A program made the translations under genes and the position numbers. From Fimbriimonadales bacterium (GTDB lineage Bacteria > Armatimonadota > Fimbriimonadia > Fimbriimonadales > ATM1), in NCBI GenBank assembly GCA_035559795.1, contig DATMAR010000012.1, positions 186,001 through 250,000 of the forward strand: DNA of 64,000 bases, given 5' to 3'. Below are positions 1-8,590 of the stretch, piece by piece (within the stretch, counting starts at the first letter, position 1; each line of letters starts with the position of its first letter). The notes under the pieces are model-generated. The model had not been told where the DNA came from and searched no databases. It saw only the letters and a program-made list of their open reading frames with translations.

Positions 1-1079
1 TGCATCGGAAGCAGGGTTTGAAAAGGACCATATTCGATTCGTGCTTTCGAGAGACGCCTGAGGACATTTAGCCGAATGTCGAACTCTACTCCCTTCGATG
101 CATGTTCCGGACGAATCCCGATTTCCCATTTCGCTTCGGAAGAATCCCCCTTCAAAACTACTCCCGACGGATTCACGGAGCGGACTTCCGCCCACAAAGG
201 TATTGGAGGACGGTCATCGAAAGTAATTTGCCCGAAATGATGAAGCACGCCGAAACTGATCCTTCCGGAATCATCGCCTATGTGCGTAGGACCGAATGCA
301 TAGTCCGTTTCATGCGCGGTAACTCGTAAACCTCGGGTGGATACGCTAAACCACCTGCGCGTCCCAGAAACGCTCTGAGGAGTTATGCGCTCTGGCGGAT
401 GAGGCACATGCCGAAGAGTTCCCCCTCTTGTTCTTGTGACACCTCCACGATGCTCTACCTCGACTTCGAATGGTGCGAAGGCTCGCGTTTGCTTGTTGAC
501 AGCCCAATGCAAAACACCCCTCTCTCCGACATTTAGAGGCGGTAAGAGGATTTCCATTCGACTATCTTCCGATAGTTCGTGGTGCTCCGAAATAAACCTT
601 GCCACAGCACCTTCCAAAATCTCCGAGCCATTGTTTAGGATTTCACAAAGAACGAGAAACGGCTCTCCTGGCTTGATGAACGCTGAAGTGGAACGCACGT
701 TGAACAGTTTGACCCTCGGACCGACAGGAAGCAGCGAAACCGAGCCGATTCCCACGCGCTGACCTGGCTTCACGGTGAGTTGCAAACGTATGGGAGATTC
801 ACTAACGACCACCTCGTGATTCTCGTCTGGCTTGATCAGCGAATTTCTTCCGAGAATCGAAATGTCGCAATCCCCTCGAATTGTTCGTTCGATTTCTACG
901 ACATACGTTCCGCCCGGATTTACCTCGATTGGGTCGCTGCAGATTGCCGCGCTCGAACGTTCGCCCGCAAGCATTACGAAACGCTTCCTACCTGTGTTGA
1001 CCAAAGTTACACCTGCAGGTGTCGAATCCCATCCTCTCAATCCCTTTTCGAAACGTGCGTTTGCAATAAGGTTCTCCAT
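1..1079 (-). CDS. Multi-domain beta-sandwich protein, N-terminal part (runs off left edge)
   Basis: An uninterrupted frame starts at the ATG at 1077-1079 and stays open to base 1, giving about 359 residues with no stop, so the C-terminus lies outside the window. The start (MENLIANARFEKGLRGW) resembles the opening of jelly-roll carbohydrate-binding modules, which often read NLI-NG-FE-GL-GW. A stretch near residues 125-215 (FIKPGEPFLVLCEILNNGS and following) resembles a CARDB/Ig-like adhesion fold. The remainder looks like the start of a glycosidase or other surface enzyme, but no catalytic motif is visible. No signal peptide is seen at this start. It is divergent from the kinase at 1129. Plus-strand frames over this region are shadows. 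The coding call is firm; the function is unknown. Confidence 0.75.
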   Translation of the reverse strand, partial: MENLIANARFEKGLRGWDSTPAGVTLVNTGRKRFVMLAGERSSAAICSDPIEVNPGGTYVVEIERTIRGDCDISILGRNSLIKPDENHEVVVSESPIRLQLTVKPGQRVGIGSVSLLPVGPRVKLFNVRSTSAFIKPGEPFLVLCEILNNGSEILEGAVARFISEHHELSEDSRMEILLPPLNVGERGVLHWAVNKQTRAFAPFEVEVEHRGGVTRTRGGTLRHVPHPPERITPQSVSGTRRWFSVSTRGLRVTAHETDYAFGPTHIGDDSGRISFGVLHHFGQITFDDRPPIPLWAEVRSVNPSGVVLKGDSSEAKWEIGIRPEHASKGVEFDIRLNVLRRLSKARIEYGPFQTLLPM

Positions 1080-1091
1080 AATCTCGTCTGT

Positions 1092-1117
1092 GATATTGTA
1101 ACAAGGATATTGTAACA
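1092..1117. repeat. Direct repeat in the divergent promoter region
   Basis: GATATTGTAACA occurs at 1092-1103 and again at 1106-1117, 14 nt apart, in the 49-nt gap between two divergent genes. On the minus strand each copy reads TGTTACAATATC, and TACAAT could serve as a -10 element. It could be an operator or simply promoter sequence. Confidence 0.45.
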
Positions 1118-1128
1118 GGAAACCTCTC

Positions 1129-3390
1129 GTGAGTTCGGAACTACCTACTTCGGCTGTATTGAAGAATCGTTACGAAATACTCGGTCTATTGGGCAGAGGA
1201 GGTTTTTCTTTCACATACAAGGCTTTCGATAATCTTACGCACAGTGAAGTGATTGTCAAAGAGTTAGCACCTCAGGGCTGCGCGAGAAACCAAGATGGGT
1301 CGCTTTCTTTCCCCTACGATGGTGATGAAGTTCTTATGATGATTCGAAGATTCCTCGATGAAGCGCGCCTATTGGCCCGTCTTCGCATTCCGGGGGTTGT
1401 CGCTATAAAAGACGCTTTCCAGGGAAACGGGACTGCATACATCGTCATGGAATTTCTTCCCAACGCAGAGCCGTTATCGGATGTACTGCGAAAACACGGA
1501 ATTCTTCCGATTCAACAAGTGACGACGATTCTAAGAAACGCAGCAAAAGTCTTGCGTGATGTGCATTCAGCCGGTTTCTTGCATCGAGACATCAAACCTT
1601 CGAACATTCTCGTAGATGCGAACGATAATGTAACCCTCATTGATTTCGGAGCAGCGAGGGAATGGCATGCCGATGCAACCGTAAAGCACACGATACTTTT
1701 TACACCCGGTTATGCGCCTATAGAACAACTCGCAGAACGCGGCAGAAGAGGACCTGCTAGCGATTTATATTCACTCGCCGCTACGGGTTATGAGATGCTG
1801 GTCGGAAAAAAGCCCGCATCCGCTTTGGAGCGTCTCAACGGAGTGCCGTTGCCCCCCCCTCGCGCATTGCGAGAAGAAATTCCATACGCGCTGGAATTAG
1901 CAATTACGAAATCGCTCGAAGTGCATGCTTCGAAAAGACCTCAATCTGCAGAAGATTTTCTCGCATTGCTTTCTCCTCTTTTCCCGTCAGAAAGCATAGA
2001 ACAGCCCCCCTCGCAGCACGCAGTCGTATCCATTTCCGAAGTGGATGTCATGGATGCGAAGTTAGTCGAACTCAAAAAATTGCGTATTCCTTTCAAGAGT
2101 TGTCCTTCCTGTGGGGGGGAATTAGAAGAAGTAAAACCCATCAAGCCCAACGTATGCCCTGTGTGCCACGTTGGCAGAATCGTTTTCCGTGATTTGGACT
2201 CATCTCGTTGTGCCGTTTGCCGAACCGGCATCCTGCATATGGTGAAAAACGCTCCCCAACTGTCGTATTGCCCTCTTTGCAAATTCGGTCACCTGCAAAA
2301 AATTTCTTTAATTTCTAAGCGATCGAACTGCGATAATTGTAATGCTCATTTCGAAAGGCGGGGCAAGAACAATCTTGCACTTTTAAAGTTCGGATTAGTG
2401 CCCAGTGAGCTGATACAAGAAGGTGCGGAGATAGAGGAGAGTAAATGGCGTTCGATAAGCGGACGCTCCGAAAGATGCTTAGAATGCGAATCTTGTCATT
2501 CACAATGGGATATCCGAGAAGACGGACGCCTTCTTTTAGTGTATGCAAAGGAAGACGTTCACCGAGTAATGGAAAAATACCGTTTGCTGACTCCTGAAGA
2601 ATGGGCACGAGTCGCTTTGGGTTTACCGACGGATGCTGGAAATAGCATATGCAAAACTTGCGGCGCAGAATTTTATCGTGACGAAGATTCTTTGACGTTG
2701 TTGAACGTCGAAAACGACCCGAACGAATTTTTCGAAAAACACGGGGGGCGACGTATCCCATTGGAAGAAGTTCCATGGATTGCGGTCGGAAAAAACAGCG
2801 GTATGCCAGGATTGCTTTGCAAAGAATGCGGTTTGGAATTCGATTTCGATGGGGATTATCTACGTCTCAAAGATACGAACGATGCATCACTGCGTTTTCA
2901 CATCAATAAAGCACTTCCGCTGGAAGATTGGCACCGCATTGCGCGAAATTTGCCCACTACAGACGAAGAAAATGCTTTTTTAGAAGAATTCGAGCACGCA
3001 ATTCGACGAGAAATATGGAATGGTGATGTTCTCTGGGATGACAAAGATAAAACTCTACGATGGACGAGCAAAGCGATGCTTTTGGAAGAAACAGAAGATG
3101 GCTTTAAAGTCCAATCGAAAGGGAAAATTACTGTGCGCAATGGAAGGTTGCGTTACCGTTATGGTTTCAAAAGTTGGCAAATCCCGGTGGATTCGATTCT
3201 TTTCGCAGAAAATGAAGAGAATTTGCTGAAGTTGCGCGTCGCAGGTAAGCCGCAAACATTGGTTTTCGAAATCGAACCTGTGGAATTATCCGTTGACCTT
3301 CGTTCGGGGACGCGAACCCTTACGCTCGGCTCTTTCGACTTGAAAGAAATTCTAACCCGCAGTATCGCTGCGGGAGTAGAGAATGTGTAA
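1129..3390 (+). CDS. Ser/Thr protein kinase with C-terminal zinc-ribbon region
   Basis: This 753-residue protein has a Hanks-type kinase domain over residues 15-285: Gly-rich loop LGRGGFSFTYK (21-31), ATP-anchoring Lys44 in VIVKELAP, catalytic loop HRDIKPSN (152-159) with Asp154, DFGAAREW (172-179) and an APE-like APIEQ. It should be an active kinase. Residues about 320-580 carry many CxxC pairs (CPSC, CPVC, CAVC, CPLC, CDNC, CLEC, CKTC, CKEC), which suggests a string of treble-clef or rubredoxin-like zinc ribbons. The last 120 residues form a beta-rich segment. No transmembrane helix is seen, so it is probably cytosolic, unlike PknB-type receptors. GTG start at 1129, with an AGGA 9 nt upstream. 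Substrates are unknown. Confidence 0.88.
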   Translation: MSSELPTSAVLKNRYEILGLLGRGGFSFTYKAFDNLTHSEVIVKELAPQGCARNQDGSLSFPYDGDEVLMMIRRFLDEARLLARLRIPGVVAIKDAFQGNGTAYIVMEFLPNAEPLSDVLRKHGILPIQQVTTILRNAAKVLRDVHSAGFLHRDIKPSNILVDANDNVTLIDFGAAREWHADATVKHTILFTPGYAPIEQLAERGRRGPASDLYSLAATGYEMLVGKKPASALERLNGVPLPPPRALREEIPYALELAITKSLEVHASKRPQSAEDFLALLSPLFPSESIEQPPSQHAVVSISEVDVMDAKLVELKKLRIPFKSCPSCGGELEEVKPIKPNVCPVCHVGRIVFRDLDSSRCAVCRTGILHMVKNAPQLSYCPLCKFGHLQKISLISKRSNCDNCNAHFERRGKNNLALLKFGLVPSELIQEGAEIEESKWRSISGRSERCLECESCHSQWDIREDGRLLLVYAKEDVHRVMEKYRLLTPEEWARVALGLPTDAGNSICKTCGAEFYRDEDSLTLLNVENDPNEFFEKHGGRRIPLEEVPWIAVGKNSGMPGLLCKECGLEFDFDGDYLRLKDTNDASLRFHINKALPLEDWHRIARNLPTTDEENAFLEEFEHAIRREIWNGDVLWDDKDKTLRWTSKAMLLEETEDGFKVQSKGKITVRNGRLRYRYGFKSWQIPVDSILFAENEENLLKLRVAGKPQTLVFEIEPVELSVDLRSGTRTLTLGSFDLKEILTRSIAAGVENV

Positions 3391-3406
3391 GTTCTCGAAG
3401 AAATAG

Positions 3407-3471
3407 CGTTCCCAAACAGAGTTTGGGAGCGAGAAAATGATTGAATTTTGTAGGAGCGCCGTAAGGCGCGA
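3407..3471. repeat. Palindromic repeats, family A (3407-3431) and family B (3450-3471)
   Basis: Family A here is CGTTCCCAAAC-agaG-TTTGGGAGCG, an imperfect palindrome seen about twelve times in the window. Family B is GTAGGAGCGCCGTAAGGCGC, seen four times (3450, 8532, 10264, 23523). Both lie between the convergent kinase and wecB genes. Confidence 0.75.
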
Positions 3472-3503
3472 TAAAATTCTTGCATTCAGCAAATACGAAG
3501 GCT

Positions 3504-4670
3504 TTAGCCTGCACTCATTCCCTTCCCTTGCCGAGTCAATACATCCGCGAAGGGGGGGATCTCCGTAAACGATAATCCGAAATAACGCCGAATTTCGTTC
3601 ACGATTCGTTTTGCGCTAAGACCGTCACCGTAAGGATTTCTCGTCTGAGCCATCCTGCGATAATCCTCTCCGGAGGAAAGCAATCGAGACGCTTCTTCGA
3701 GGATAGTTTTTTCCGAAGTCCCCACCAAAATCGCCGCTCCCGCTTCGATACCCTCAGGCCGTTCCGTCTCCTCTCGCAAAACCAAAACCGGCTTTCCCAA
3801 GGAAGGCGCTTCTTCTTGCACCCCCCCCGAATCACTCAAAATCAAATATGCATTTTTCATTAATTGCACGAACCCCGGATAATCCGGTGGCTCGATGAGG
3901 AACACTCGTTCGCAATCGGAAAAACACTCACGCAGAACCTCTCGCACCGTTTGATTCGGGTGCATAGGAACAACCGCATAGCAGTCCTGAAAACGTTTCA
4001 AAACCTCCACGATCGCACGGCATATTCTTCTCTGCGGCTCACCCCAGTTCTCTCTGCGATGGGTCGTTACCAATAACATTCTCCCTTCAGTGAAAGGCTT
4101 CCATTCCGTCAATTTGTTAGCAACTGCGAGAACAGCATCTATAGAAGTATTTCCCGTAATAAAAACGCGCGATTCCGGAACACCTTCTCGAAGCAGATTC
4201 TCTGCCGCTTTTCGAGTCGGGGCGAAATGTAACTCCGTTATCAGCGACGTCGTTCGGCGATTGAATTCTTCTGGAAATGGGCTGTGAATCGTCGGAGTGC
4301 GCAGTCCTGCCTCTACGTGGGCAAAAGGAATCGTGTGATAAAAGGCTTGGATTGCAGCGCATAAAGTCGTTGTCGTATCTCCCTGCGCGATGACCAAATC
4401 AGGTTTATAATCGAAAATCGCGCTTTCCATAGCGTTCAATGCAGAGACGGTAATGTAATTTAATGTCTGCTTCTCCTGCATGAGCGCATAATCTCTATCA
4501 GGTTCTAAACCGAAAAAATCCAATGCTTGCCGAAGAATTTCGCGATGTTGCCCCGAAGCGACGAAGCGCACATTCCAATCGTCGTATTCCCGCATCGAAA
4601 GGACGACCGGAGCCATTTTGATTGCATCCGGACGTGTCCCGCATACGGCTAAAATAGTCGGCTTTGCCAT
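3504..4670 (-). CDS. wecB: UDP-N-acetylglucosamine 2-epimerase (non-hydrolysing)
   Basis: A 388-residue protein of normal family length. It interconverts UDP-GlcNAc and UDP-ManNAc in the cytoplasm, supplying ManNAc-type sugars for surface polysaccharide. The sequence shows GTRPDAIKMAPV near the N-terminus, QGDTTTTL, HVEAGLRT, TTHRREN and the C-terminal nucleotide-binding signature SDSGGVQEEAP followed by LVLREETERPEG. All are hallmarks of the GT-B-fold epimerase family. It is divergent from an RmlA-like gene 62 nt away, which fits a cell-envelope sugar locus. The stop codon lies in a short palindrome (AGGCTTTAGCCT), so the last few residues may be repeat-derived. Confidence 0.95.
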   Translation of the reverse strand: MAKPTILAVCGTRPDAIKMAPVVLSMREYDDWNVRFVASGQHREILRQALDFFGLEPDRDYALMQEKQTLNYITVSALNAMESAIFDYKPDLVIAQGDTTTTLCAAIQAFYHTIPFAHVEAGLRTPTIHSPFPEEFNRRTTSLITELHFAPTRKAAENLLREGVPESRVFITGNTSIDAVLAVANKLTEWKPFTEGRMLLVTTHRRENWGEPQRRICRAIVEVLKRFQDCYAVVPMHPNQTVREVLRECFSDCERVFLIEPPDYPGFVQLMKNAYLILSDSGGVQEEAPSLGKPVLVLREETERPEGIEAGAAILVGTSEKTILEEASRLLSSGEDYRRMAQTRNPYGDGLSAKRIVNEIRRYFGLSFTEIPPFADVLTRQGKGMSAG

Positions 4671-4732
4671 GAAATTTGCTTTTCAGTCTACCGTCCTTTC
4701 TAAAACGTTCACAAAATGGGTAAATCATTGAA

Positions 4733-5794
4733 ATGAAAGGGCTTATCCTCGCCGGTGGGAAGGGTACGCGCCTCCGCCCGATTACTCACAGCATCGCCAA
4801 GCAATTAGTGCCGATTGCGAACAAACCGGTCATCGAATTCGGTATCGAATCCTTGTGTGAAGCCGGAATAAAAGAGATTGGCATTATCGTCGGTGATTCC
4901 GCCTCAGAAATCGAAGAAGCGCTCGGCGACGGTTCGCGCTGGGGGGCGAAATTCACGTACATTCCACAATACGCACCATTGGGATTGGCGCATGCCGTAA
5001 AGACAGCGCAAGACTATCTCGATGGAGACAAATTCATCGTTTATTTAGGGGACAATCTCATCAAGGGTGGCGTTTCGGAATTCGTGCGCGAGTTCGAATC
5101 GTGCAATGCCGATGCTTCGATACTTCTTTCGCGCGTTCCCAACCCTTCGGAATTCGGCGTTGCGTATTTGGAAAACGGCAAAGTCGTTCGTTTGGAAGAG
5201 AAACCGAAAAACCCCACTTCCGATTACGCTCTCGTAGGGGTGTATCTTTTTACGCCGTGCGTATTCGATGCGATAGACACTTTGAAACCATCTTTTCGTG
5301 GCGAATACGAAATAACGGATGCGATACAAACGCTCATAGACTGGGGAAAAGACGTTCGATATCATGTCGTTACGGGATGGTGGAAAGACACGGGGACAGT
5401 GGAAGCGATTCTGGAAGCGAACCGATTAATTTTGGAATCCATGCAAGGAAAGGTAGAGGGCGAGATTATAGATTCGAAGTTAGAAGGCACGGTCATCGTA
5501 GAAGGGGGGGCGAAAGTCGTTCGCAGTTCCATTCGCGGTCCTGCGATTATCGGCGAAAATGCAGTTCTGGAAGAATCTTTCATAGGACCCTACACGAGCA
5601 TTGCGAAAGACACGCGCGTTTCTCATTCCGAAATCGAATACAGCATCGTCATGGAGGGGTGCTGTATCGAGAATATCCCTGTCCGTTTAGCAGGCTGCCT
5701 TATTGGTAGGGGGGTTCGCGTCGCGCGTTCGGATGGAAAACCGAAGTCACTCCAGTTAGTTTTAGGGGATGGCTCGAGTGTAATGTTGCCGTAA
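4733..5794 (+). CDS. rfbA: Glucose-1-phosphate thymidylyltransferase, long RmlA type
   Basis: 353 residues. It transfers dTMP (or a related nucleotide) to glucose-1-phosphate to make NDP-glucose. The N-terminal nucleotidyltransferase signature LILAGGKGTRLRPITH (4-19) is complete, KQLVPIANKPVIEF follows, and YLGDNLI carries the metal-binding Asp. The C-terminal third (from about residue 245) has the hexapeptide-like pattern of a left-handed beta-helix, typical of the roughly 355-residue RmlA_long family rather than the 290-residue RmlA. Substrate and nucleotide cannot be fixed from sequence alone. It starts 62 nt from wecB in the opposite direction. There is no clear Shine-Dalgarno site; TAAATC lies 6 nt before the ATG. 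Confidence 0.9.
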   Translation: MKGLILAGGKGTRLRPITHSIAKQLVPIANKPVIEFGIESLCEAGIKEIGIIVGDSASEIEEALGDGSRWGAKFTYIPQYAPLGLAHAVKTAQDYLDGDKFIVYLGDNLIKGGVSEFVREFESCNADASILLSRVPNPSEFGVAYLENGKVVRLEEKPKNPTSDYALVGVYLFTPCVFDAIDTLKPSFRGEYEITDAIQTLIDWGKDVRYHVVTGWWKDTGTVEAILEANRLILESMQGKVEGEIIDSKLEGTVIVEGGAKVVRSSIRGPAIIGENAVLEESFIGPYTSIAKDTRVSHSEIEYSIVMEGCCIENIPVRLAGCLIGRGVRVARSDGKPKSLQLVLGDGSSVMLP

Positions 5795-5972
5795 TCGATA
5801 ACCTCTCCTTCTTTACTCTTGTTAATTTTTCATATTTTTTCATCATTTCAGGCGATTTGTACAAAATTCGCTATACAATCTATTTAATCTTCCTGCCAGA
5901 AGCGCTGCCTATTCATCTTTGCAGTTGGCTCGCTGACAGCGACAAAGGGATGCTAAAAGGAGGATTTATAAA
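5795..5972. other. Intergenic leader of the HAF-repeat gene
   Basis: AT-rich for the first 80 nt, then a GC-richer stretch with short self-complementary pieces (CGCTGACAGCG near 5931-5941), then a strong Shine-Dalgarno AAAAGGAGGA about 10 nt before the ATG. No known riboswitch class could be matched. Confidence 0.4.
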
Positions 5973-7544
5973 ATGAAAAGTAGTTTATTTTCAAGGATTT
6001 GTGCTTTTCATGCGATTACCCTCGGGTCAATTGCGGCTTATGTACAGTTCACTCCTGCTTGCTCCTTCGCCCAGTCTTTTTTCAAAGGTCTCGGGGACCT
6101 TCCTGGAGGTGATTTCTATAGCAATGCATTCGGCGTTTCCGGAGACGGCTCTGTTGTAGTCGGCAGTGGCAAATCAGCGAATGGCACGGAAGCTTTCCGC
6201 TGGACAGAATCAACTGGAATGGTAGGCTTAGGAGACCTACCTGGTGGCGATTTCTCTAGTTATGCGCTGAGTGTATCTGAAGACGGATCTGTTGTAGTTG
6301 GCACTGGAAGCTCAGCGAATGGATCTGAAGCTTTCCGTTGGACATGGATGGGGGGCATGTCTGGCCTGGGAGGCCTCCCGGGTGGTTATTTTCTTAGCGA
6401 GGCATTCGATGTATCCGGAGATGGCTCTGCTGTAGTTGGCTACAGTGTTTCATCTAAAGGATTTGAATCTTTCCGGTGGACAGAAGCAACCGGAATGGTA
6501 GGCTTAGGAGACCTCCCCGGTGGTTCTTTGGATAGTCTTGCATACGGCGTGTCTGGAGACGGGTCTGTTGTAGTAGGCACTGGAAGTTCAGTAAATGGCA
6601 CGGAAGCTTTCCGATGGACTGAAGCAACCGGAATGGTAGGCCTAGGAGACCTCCCCGGTGGTTCTTTTAATAGCGTTGCGTTGGGTATATCCGGAGATAG
6701 CTCCGTTGCAGTTGGCTTTGGTTCCTCTGCAAATGGCTATGAAGCTTTCCGCTGGACAGAATCAACTGGAATGGTAGGATTAGGAGACCTCCTCGGTGGT
6801 GACTTCTATAGTTATGCATTGAGTGTATCTGGAGACAGTTTTGTTGCGGTTGGCTATAGTAGTTCAGCGAATGGCTATGAAGCATTTATCTGGGATTCCC
6901 AGCACGGAATGCAAAAAGTTGCGGATTGGCTCACAGCAAATGGAGTTTCCATCCCCCCCGGTTGGGTATTGGAGTTTGCTACCGACGTTACCGTATATAA
7001 GGGCTACGCAATCGTAGTAGGTCATGGGTGGAATCCATCAGGTTACCATGAAGCCTGGATTGCGAAGGCTCCAATCGGCGGGGTTTTACTTGAACCTGAA
7101 GAGTTTCTTATCGTACGCGGCGAACTCGTACAGGGGGGGCTTGATGACCTACTCCTAAGCGACGATAATAAGTTGTTCATCAAACGCCCGCGCAGCAAAG
7201 GTGTCACAGGCGTGCAAATCATGCTTGATGTGAAGAGCCATTTCGAAGGGAGTTCGGTTACGCAATTAATGTTTATTCTAGAAAGCGCTTCTTCGGAAGG
7301 GGGGGCGAATCAGAAGATTCTCTTCAAAAACTATCAAACAGGCACCTTCGAGGAAGTAGATTCGAGAACCGCTACCTATACTGACTCGACTGCTCAGGTC
7401 ACGATTTCCACGAATCCATCTCGCTTCGTTCATCCGCAAACGGGTGAAGTGCATGCGCGCATCGTGTGGACGAAAACAGGCTTCGTCCCTGCCAACTGGA
7501 TGACCGCCACCGACTTCGTGCAGTGGCAAGTCTGGGGGCAGTGA
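5973..7544 (+). CDS. Secreted HAF-repeat protein with shared C-terminal domain
   Basis: 523 residues. A signal peptide (about residues 1-33, ending near SFAQS) is followed by six tandem repeats of about 46 residues. Each reads GLGDLPGG, then a variable ...SxAxxVSGDGSVVVG, then EAFRWTESTGMV. This is the extracellular HAF-repeat type, expected to form a beta-propeller. A last blade (YEAFIWDSQHGMQKVADWL) closes the array. From about residue 376 comes a separate domain with GGLDDLLLSDDNKL, also found at the C-termini of the proteins at 51481 and 56234. The nucleotide repeats are near-identical, so copy number could change by recombination. Strong Shine-Dalgarno site. Extracellular role unknown. 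Confidence 0.85.
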   Translation: MKSSLFSRICAFHAITLGSIAAYVQFTPACSFAQSFFKGLGDLPGGDFYSNAFGVSGDGSVVVGSGKSANGTEAFRWTESTGMVGLGDLPGGDFSSYALSVSEDGSVVVGTGSSANGSEAFRWTWMGGMSGLGGLPGGYFLSEAFDVSGDGSAVVGYSVSSKGFESFRWTEATGMVGLGDLPGGSLDSLAYGVSGDGSVVVGTGSSVNGTEAFRWTEATGMVGLGDLPGGSFNSVALGISGDSSVAVGFGSSANGYEAFRWTESTGMVGLGDLLGGDFYSYALSVSGDSFVAVGYSSSANGYEAFIWDSQHGMQKVADWLTANGVSIPPGWVLEFATDVTVYKGYAIVVGHGWNPSGYHEAWIAKAPIGGVLLEPEEFLIVRGELVQGGLDDLLLSDDNKLFIKRPRSKGVTGVQIMLDVKSHFEGSSVTQLMFILESASSEGGANQKILFKNYQTGTFEEVDSRTATYTDSTAQVTISTNPSRFVHPQTGEVHARIVWTKTGFVPANWMTATDFVQWQVWGQ

Positions 7545-7570
7545 TTTTAAAAAATACACGCACTTTTCCT

Positions 7571-7752
7571 ATGCCTCAACTGCTCCTGCAGTTGAGGCTA
7601 TAAAACCGCTTGCTTCATATTCAAAGAACTATATTCGATGGCAAGATATAGACATTATCCCATGCCTCAACTGCTCCTGCAGTTGAGGCTACAAAACCGC
7701 TTGCTTCATATTCAAAGAACTATATTCGATGGCAAGATACAGACATTATAAA
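7571..7752 (+). repeat. 91-bp tandem duplication carrying a family C palindrome and the RAYT start
   Basis: Copy one covers 7571-7659 and copy two 7662-7750, almost identical. Each holds the 26-nt palindrome GCCTCAACTGC-TCCT-GCAGTTGAGGC (7573-7598 and 7664-7689) and the first seven codons of the transposase (ATGGCAAGATA...). The first ATG (7638) opens a 37-codon frame that ends at 7751, out of frame with the true start at 7729. Confidence 0.85.
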
Positions 7753-8262
7753 AACTTAGCCGAACCTGGACAAACGGTATTTTTCACAACTGCATTACTC
7801 AATTTCGTTCCCCTATTCGAAAATGTACGAATAGCACTTCGAATGCAGGACCTAATTGCAGAAATCCATCAACATTACAACGCTCCACTCTTCGCATACG
7901 TAATCATGCCAGAACATATCCACTTTATAACGCGATTGCCAAACAATCTGAATGCTTCTGAATTTATGAAACGCTTCAAATCGTATTCTGCAAAGAAGAT
8001 TATCCCTCTTCTTGACGAAACAGAAACTTCGCGCTTCAATGCACAGCGTGGATTGAACCAACGGTTTTTTTGGCAACGGAGTTTTCGAAGTGTACCAATC
8101 GACTCGGAAAAAATCTTTTGGCAAAAACTTCGCTACATTCATGAGAATCCTGTGCGGCGAGGGCTTGTTTCTGAAGCACATTTATATCCGTACTCGAGCG
8201 CAAGGAGATACGAAGAAGGAAGCGTGGATGCAGATTTTGGACTTTTTCCCGTAGAGACATAA
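7729..8262 (+). CDS. REP-associated tyrosine transposase (RAYT, Y1 HUH family)
   Basis: 177 residues, full length for the family. RAYTs are single-copy Y1 HUH nucleases that cut and rejoin palindromic REP DNA. The HUH metal motif is MPEHIHF (His63, His65) and the nucleophile is probably Tyr86 in FKSYSAKK. The C-terminal signature HENPVRRGLV is also present. Two copies of a palindrome sit directly upstream and four downstream, the standard arrangement of a RAYT with its cognate REPs. The start at 7729 lies in the second copy of a 91-bp duplication. Expected to be cytoplasmic and active: no frameshift or missing motif. Confidence 0.92.
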   Translation: MARYRHYKNLAEPGQTVFFTTALLNFVPLFENVRIALRMQDLIAEIHQHYNAPLFAYVIMPEHIHFITRLPNNLNASEFMKRFKSYSAKKIIPLLDETETSRFNAQRGLNQRFFWQRSFRSVPIDSEKIFWQKLRYIHENPVRRGLVSEAHLYPYSSARRYEEGSVDADFGLFPVET

Positions 8263-8274
8263 AGAAAGCGTAAA

Positions 8275-8514
8275 GCCTCAACAGCAGGAGCTGTTGAGGC
8301 ATCAAAACTCTTTCCTTTAGGAAATCAAAAGTCAGATAAAAAGCCTAAAGCCTCAACAGCAGGAGCTGTTGAGGCATCAAAACTCTTTCCTTTAGGAAAT
8401 TAAAAGTCAGATAAAAAGCCTAAAGCCTCAACAGCATGAGCTGTTGAGGCATTCAAAAACTCTCAAAAAGTCAGATAAAAAGCGTAAAGCCTCAACAGCG
8501 AGAGCTGTTGAGAC
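8275..8514. repeat. Array of four family C palindromes (REP/BIME type)
   Basis: Palindromes GCCTCAACAGC-AGGA-GCTGTTGAGGC lie at 8275-8300, 8350-8375, 8425-8450 and 8489-8514. The first three are spaced exactly 75 nt apart with near-identical spacers (AAACTCTTTCCTTTAGGAAAT and AGTCAGATAAAAAGC). Each can fold into an 11-bp stem with a 4-nt loop. These are the presumed substrates of the adjacent RAYT. Confidence 0.88.
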
Positions 8515-8531
8515 ATGAATATCACTTCGAA

Positions 8532-8590
8532 TCGCGCCTTACGGCGCTCCTACTGTTTTCACTCATTCCCGAACTCTGTTTGGGAACGCA
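8532..8590. repeat. Palindromes of family B (8532-8553) and family A (8564-8590)
   Basis: TCGCGCCTTACGGCGCTCCTAC is followed by CATTCCCGAACTCTGTTTGG and the rest of the family A element. The family A copy overlaps the last codons of the minus-strand oxidoreductase gene. Confidence 0.8.

Noticed and set aside
102-1115. Plus-strand open frames at the left edge
   Set aside because: They are shadows of the longer minus-strand frame, which has protein-like composition and conserved-looking motifs.
5795-5972. Riboswitch in the leader of the HAF-repeat gene
   Set aside because: Short complementary pieces are present, but no known class consensus could be matched by eye.
8275-8514. Regular array resembling a CRISPR
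   Set aside because: The repeats are perfect palindromes, the spacers are nearly identical to each other, and there are no cas genes; it is a REP/BIME array beside its RAYT.
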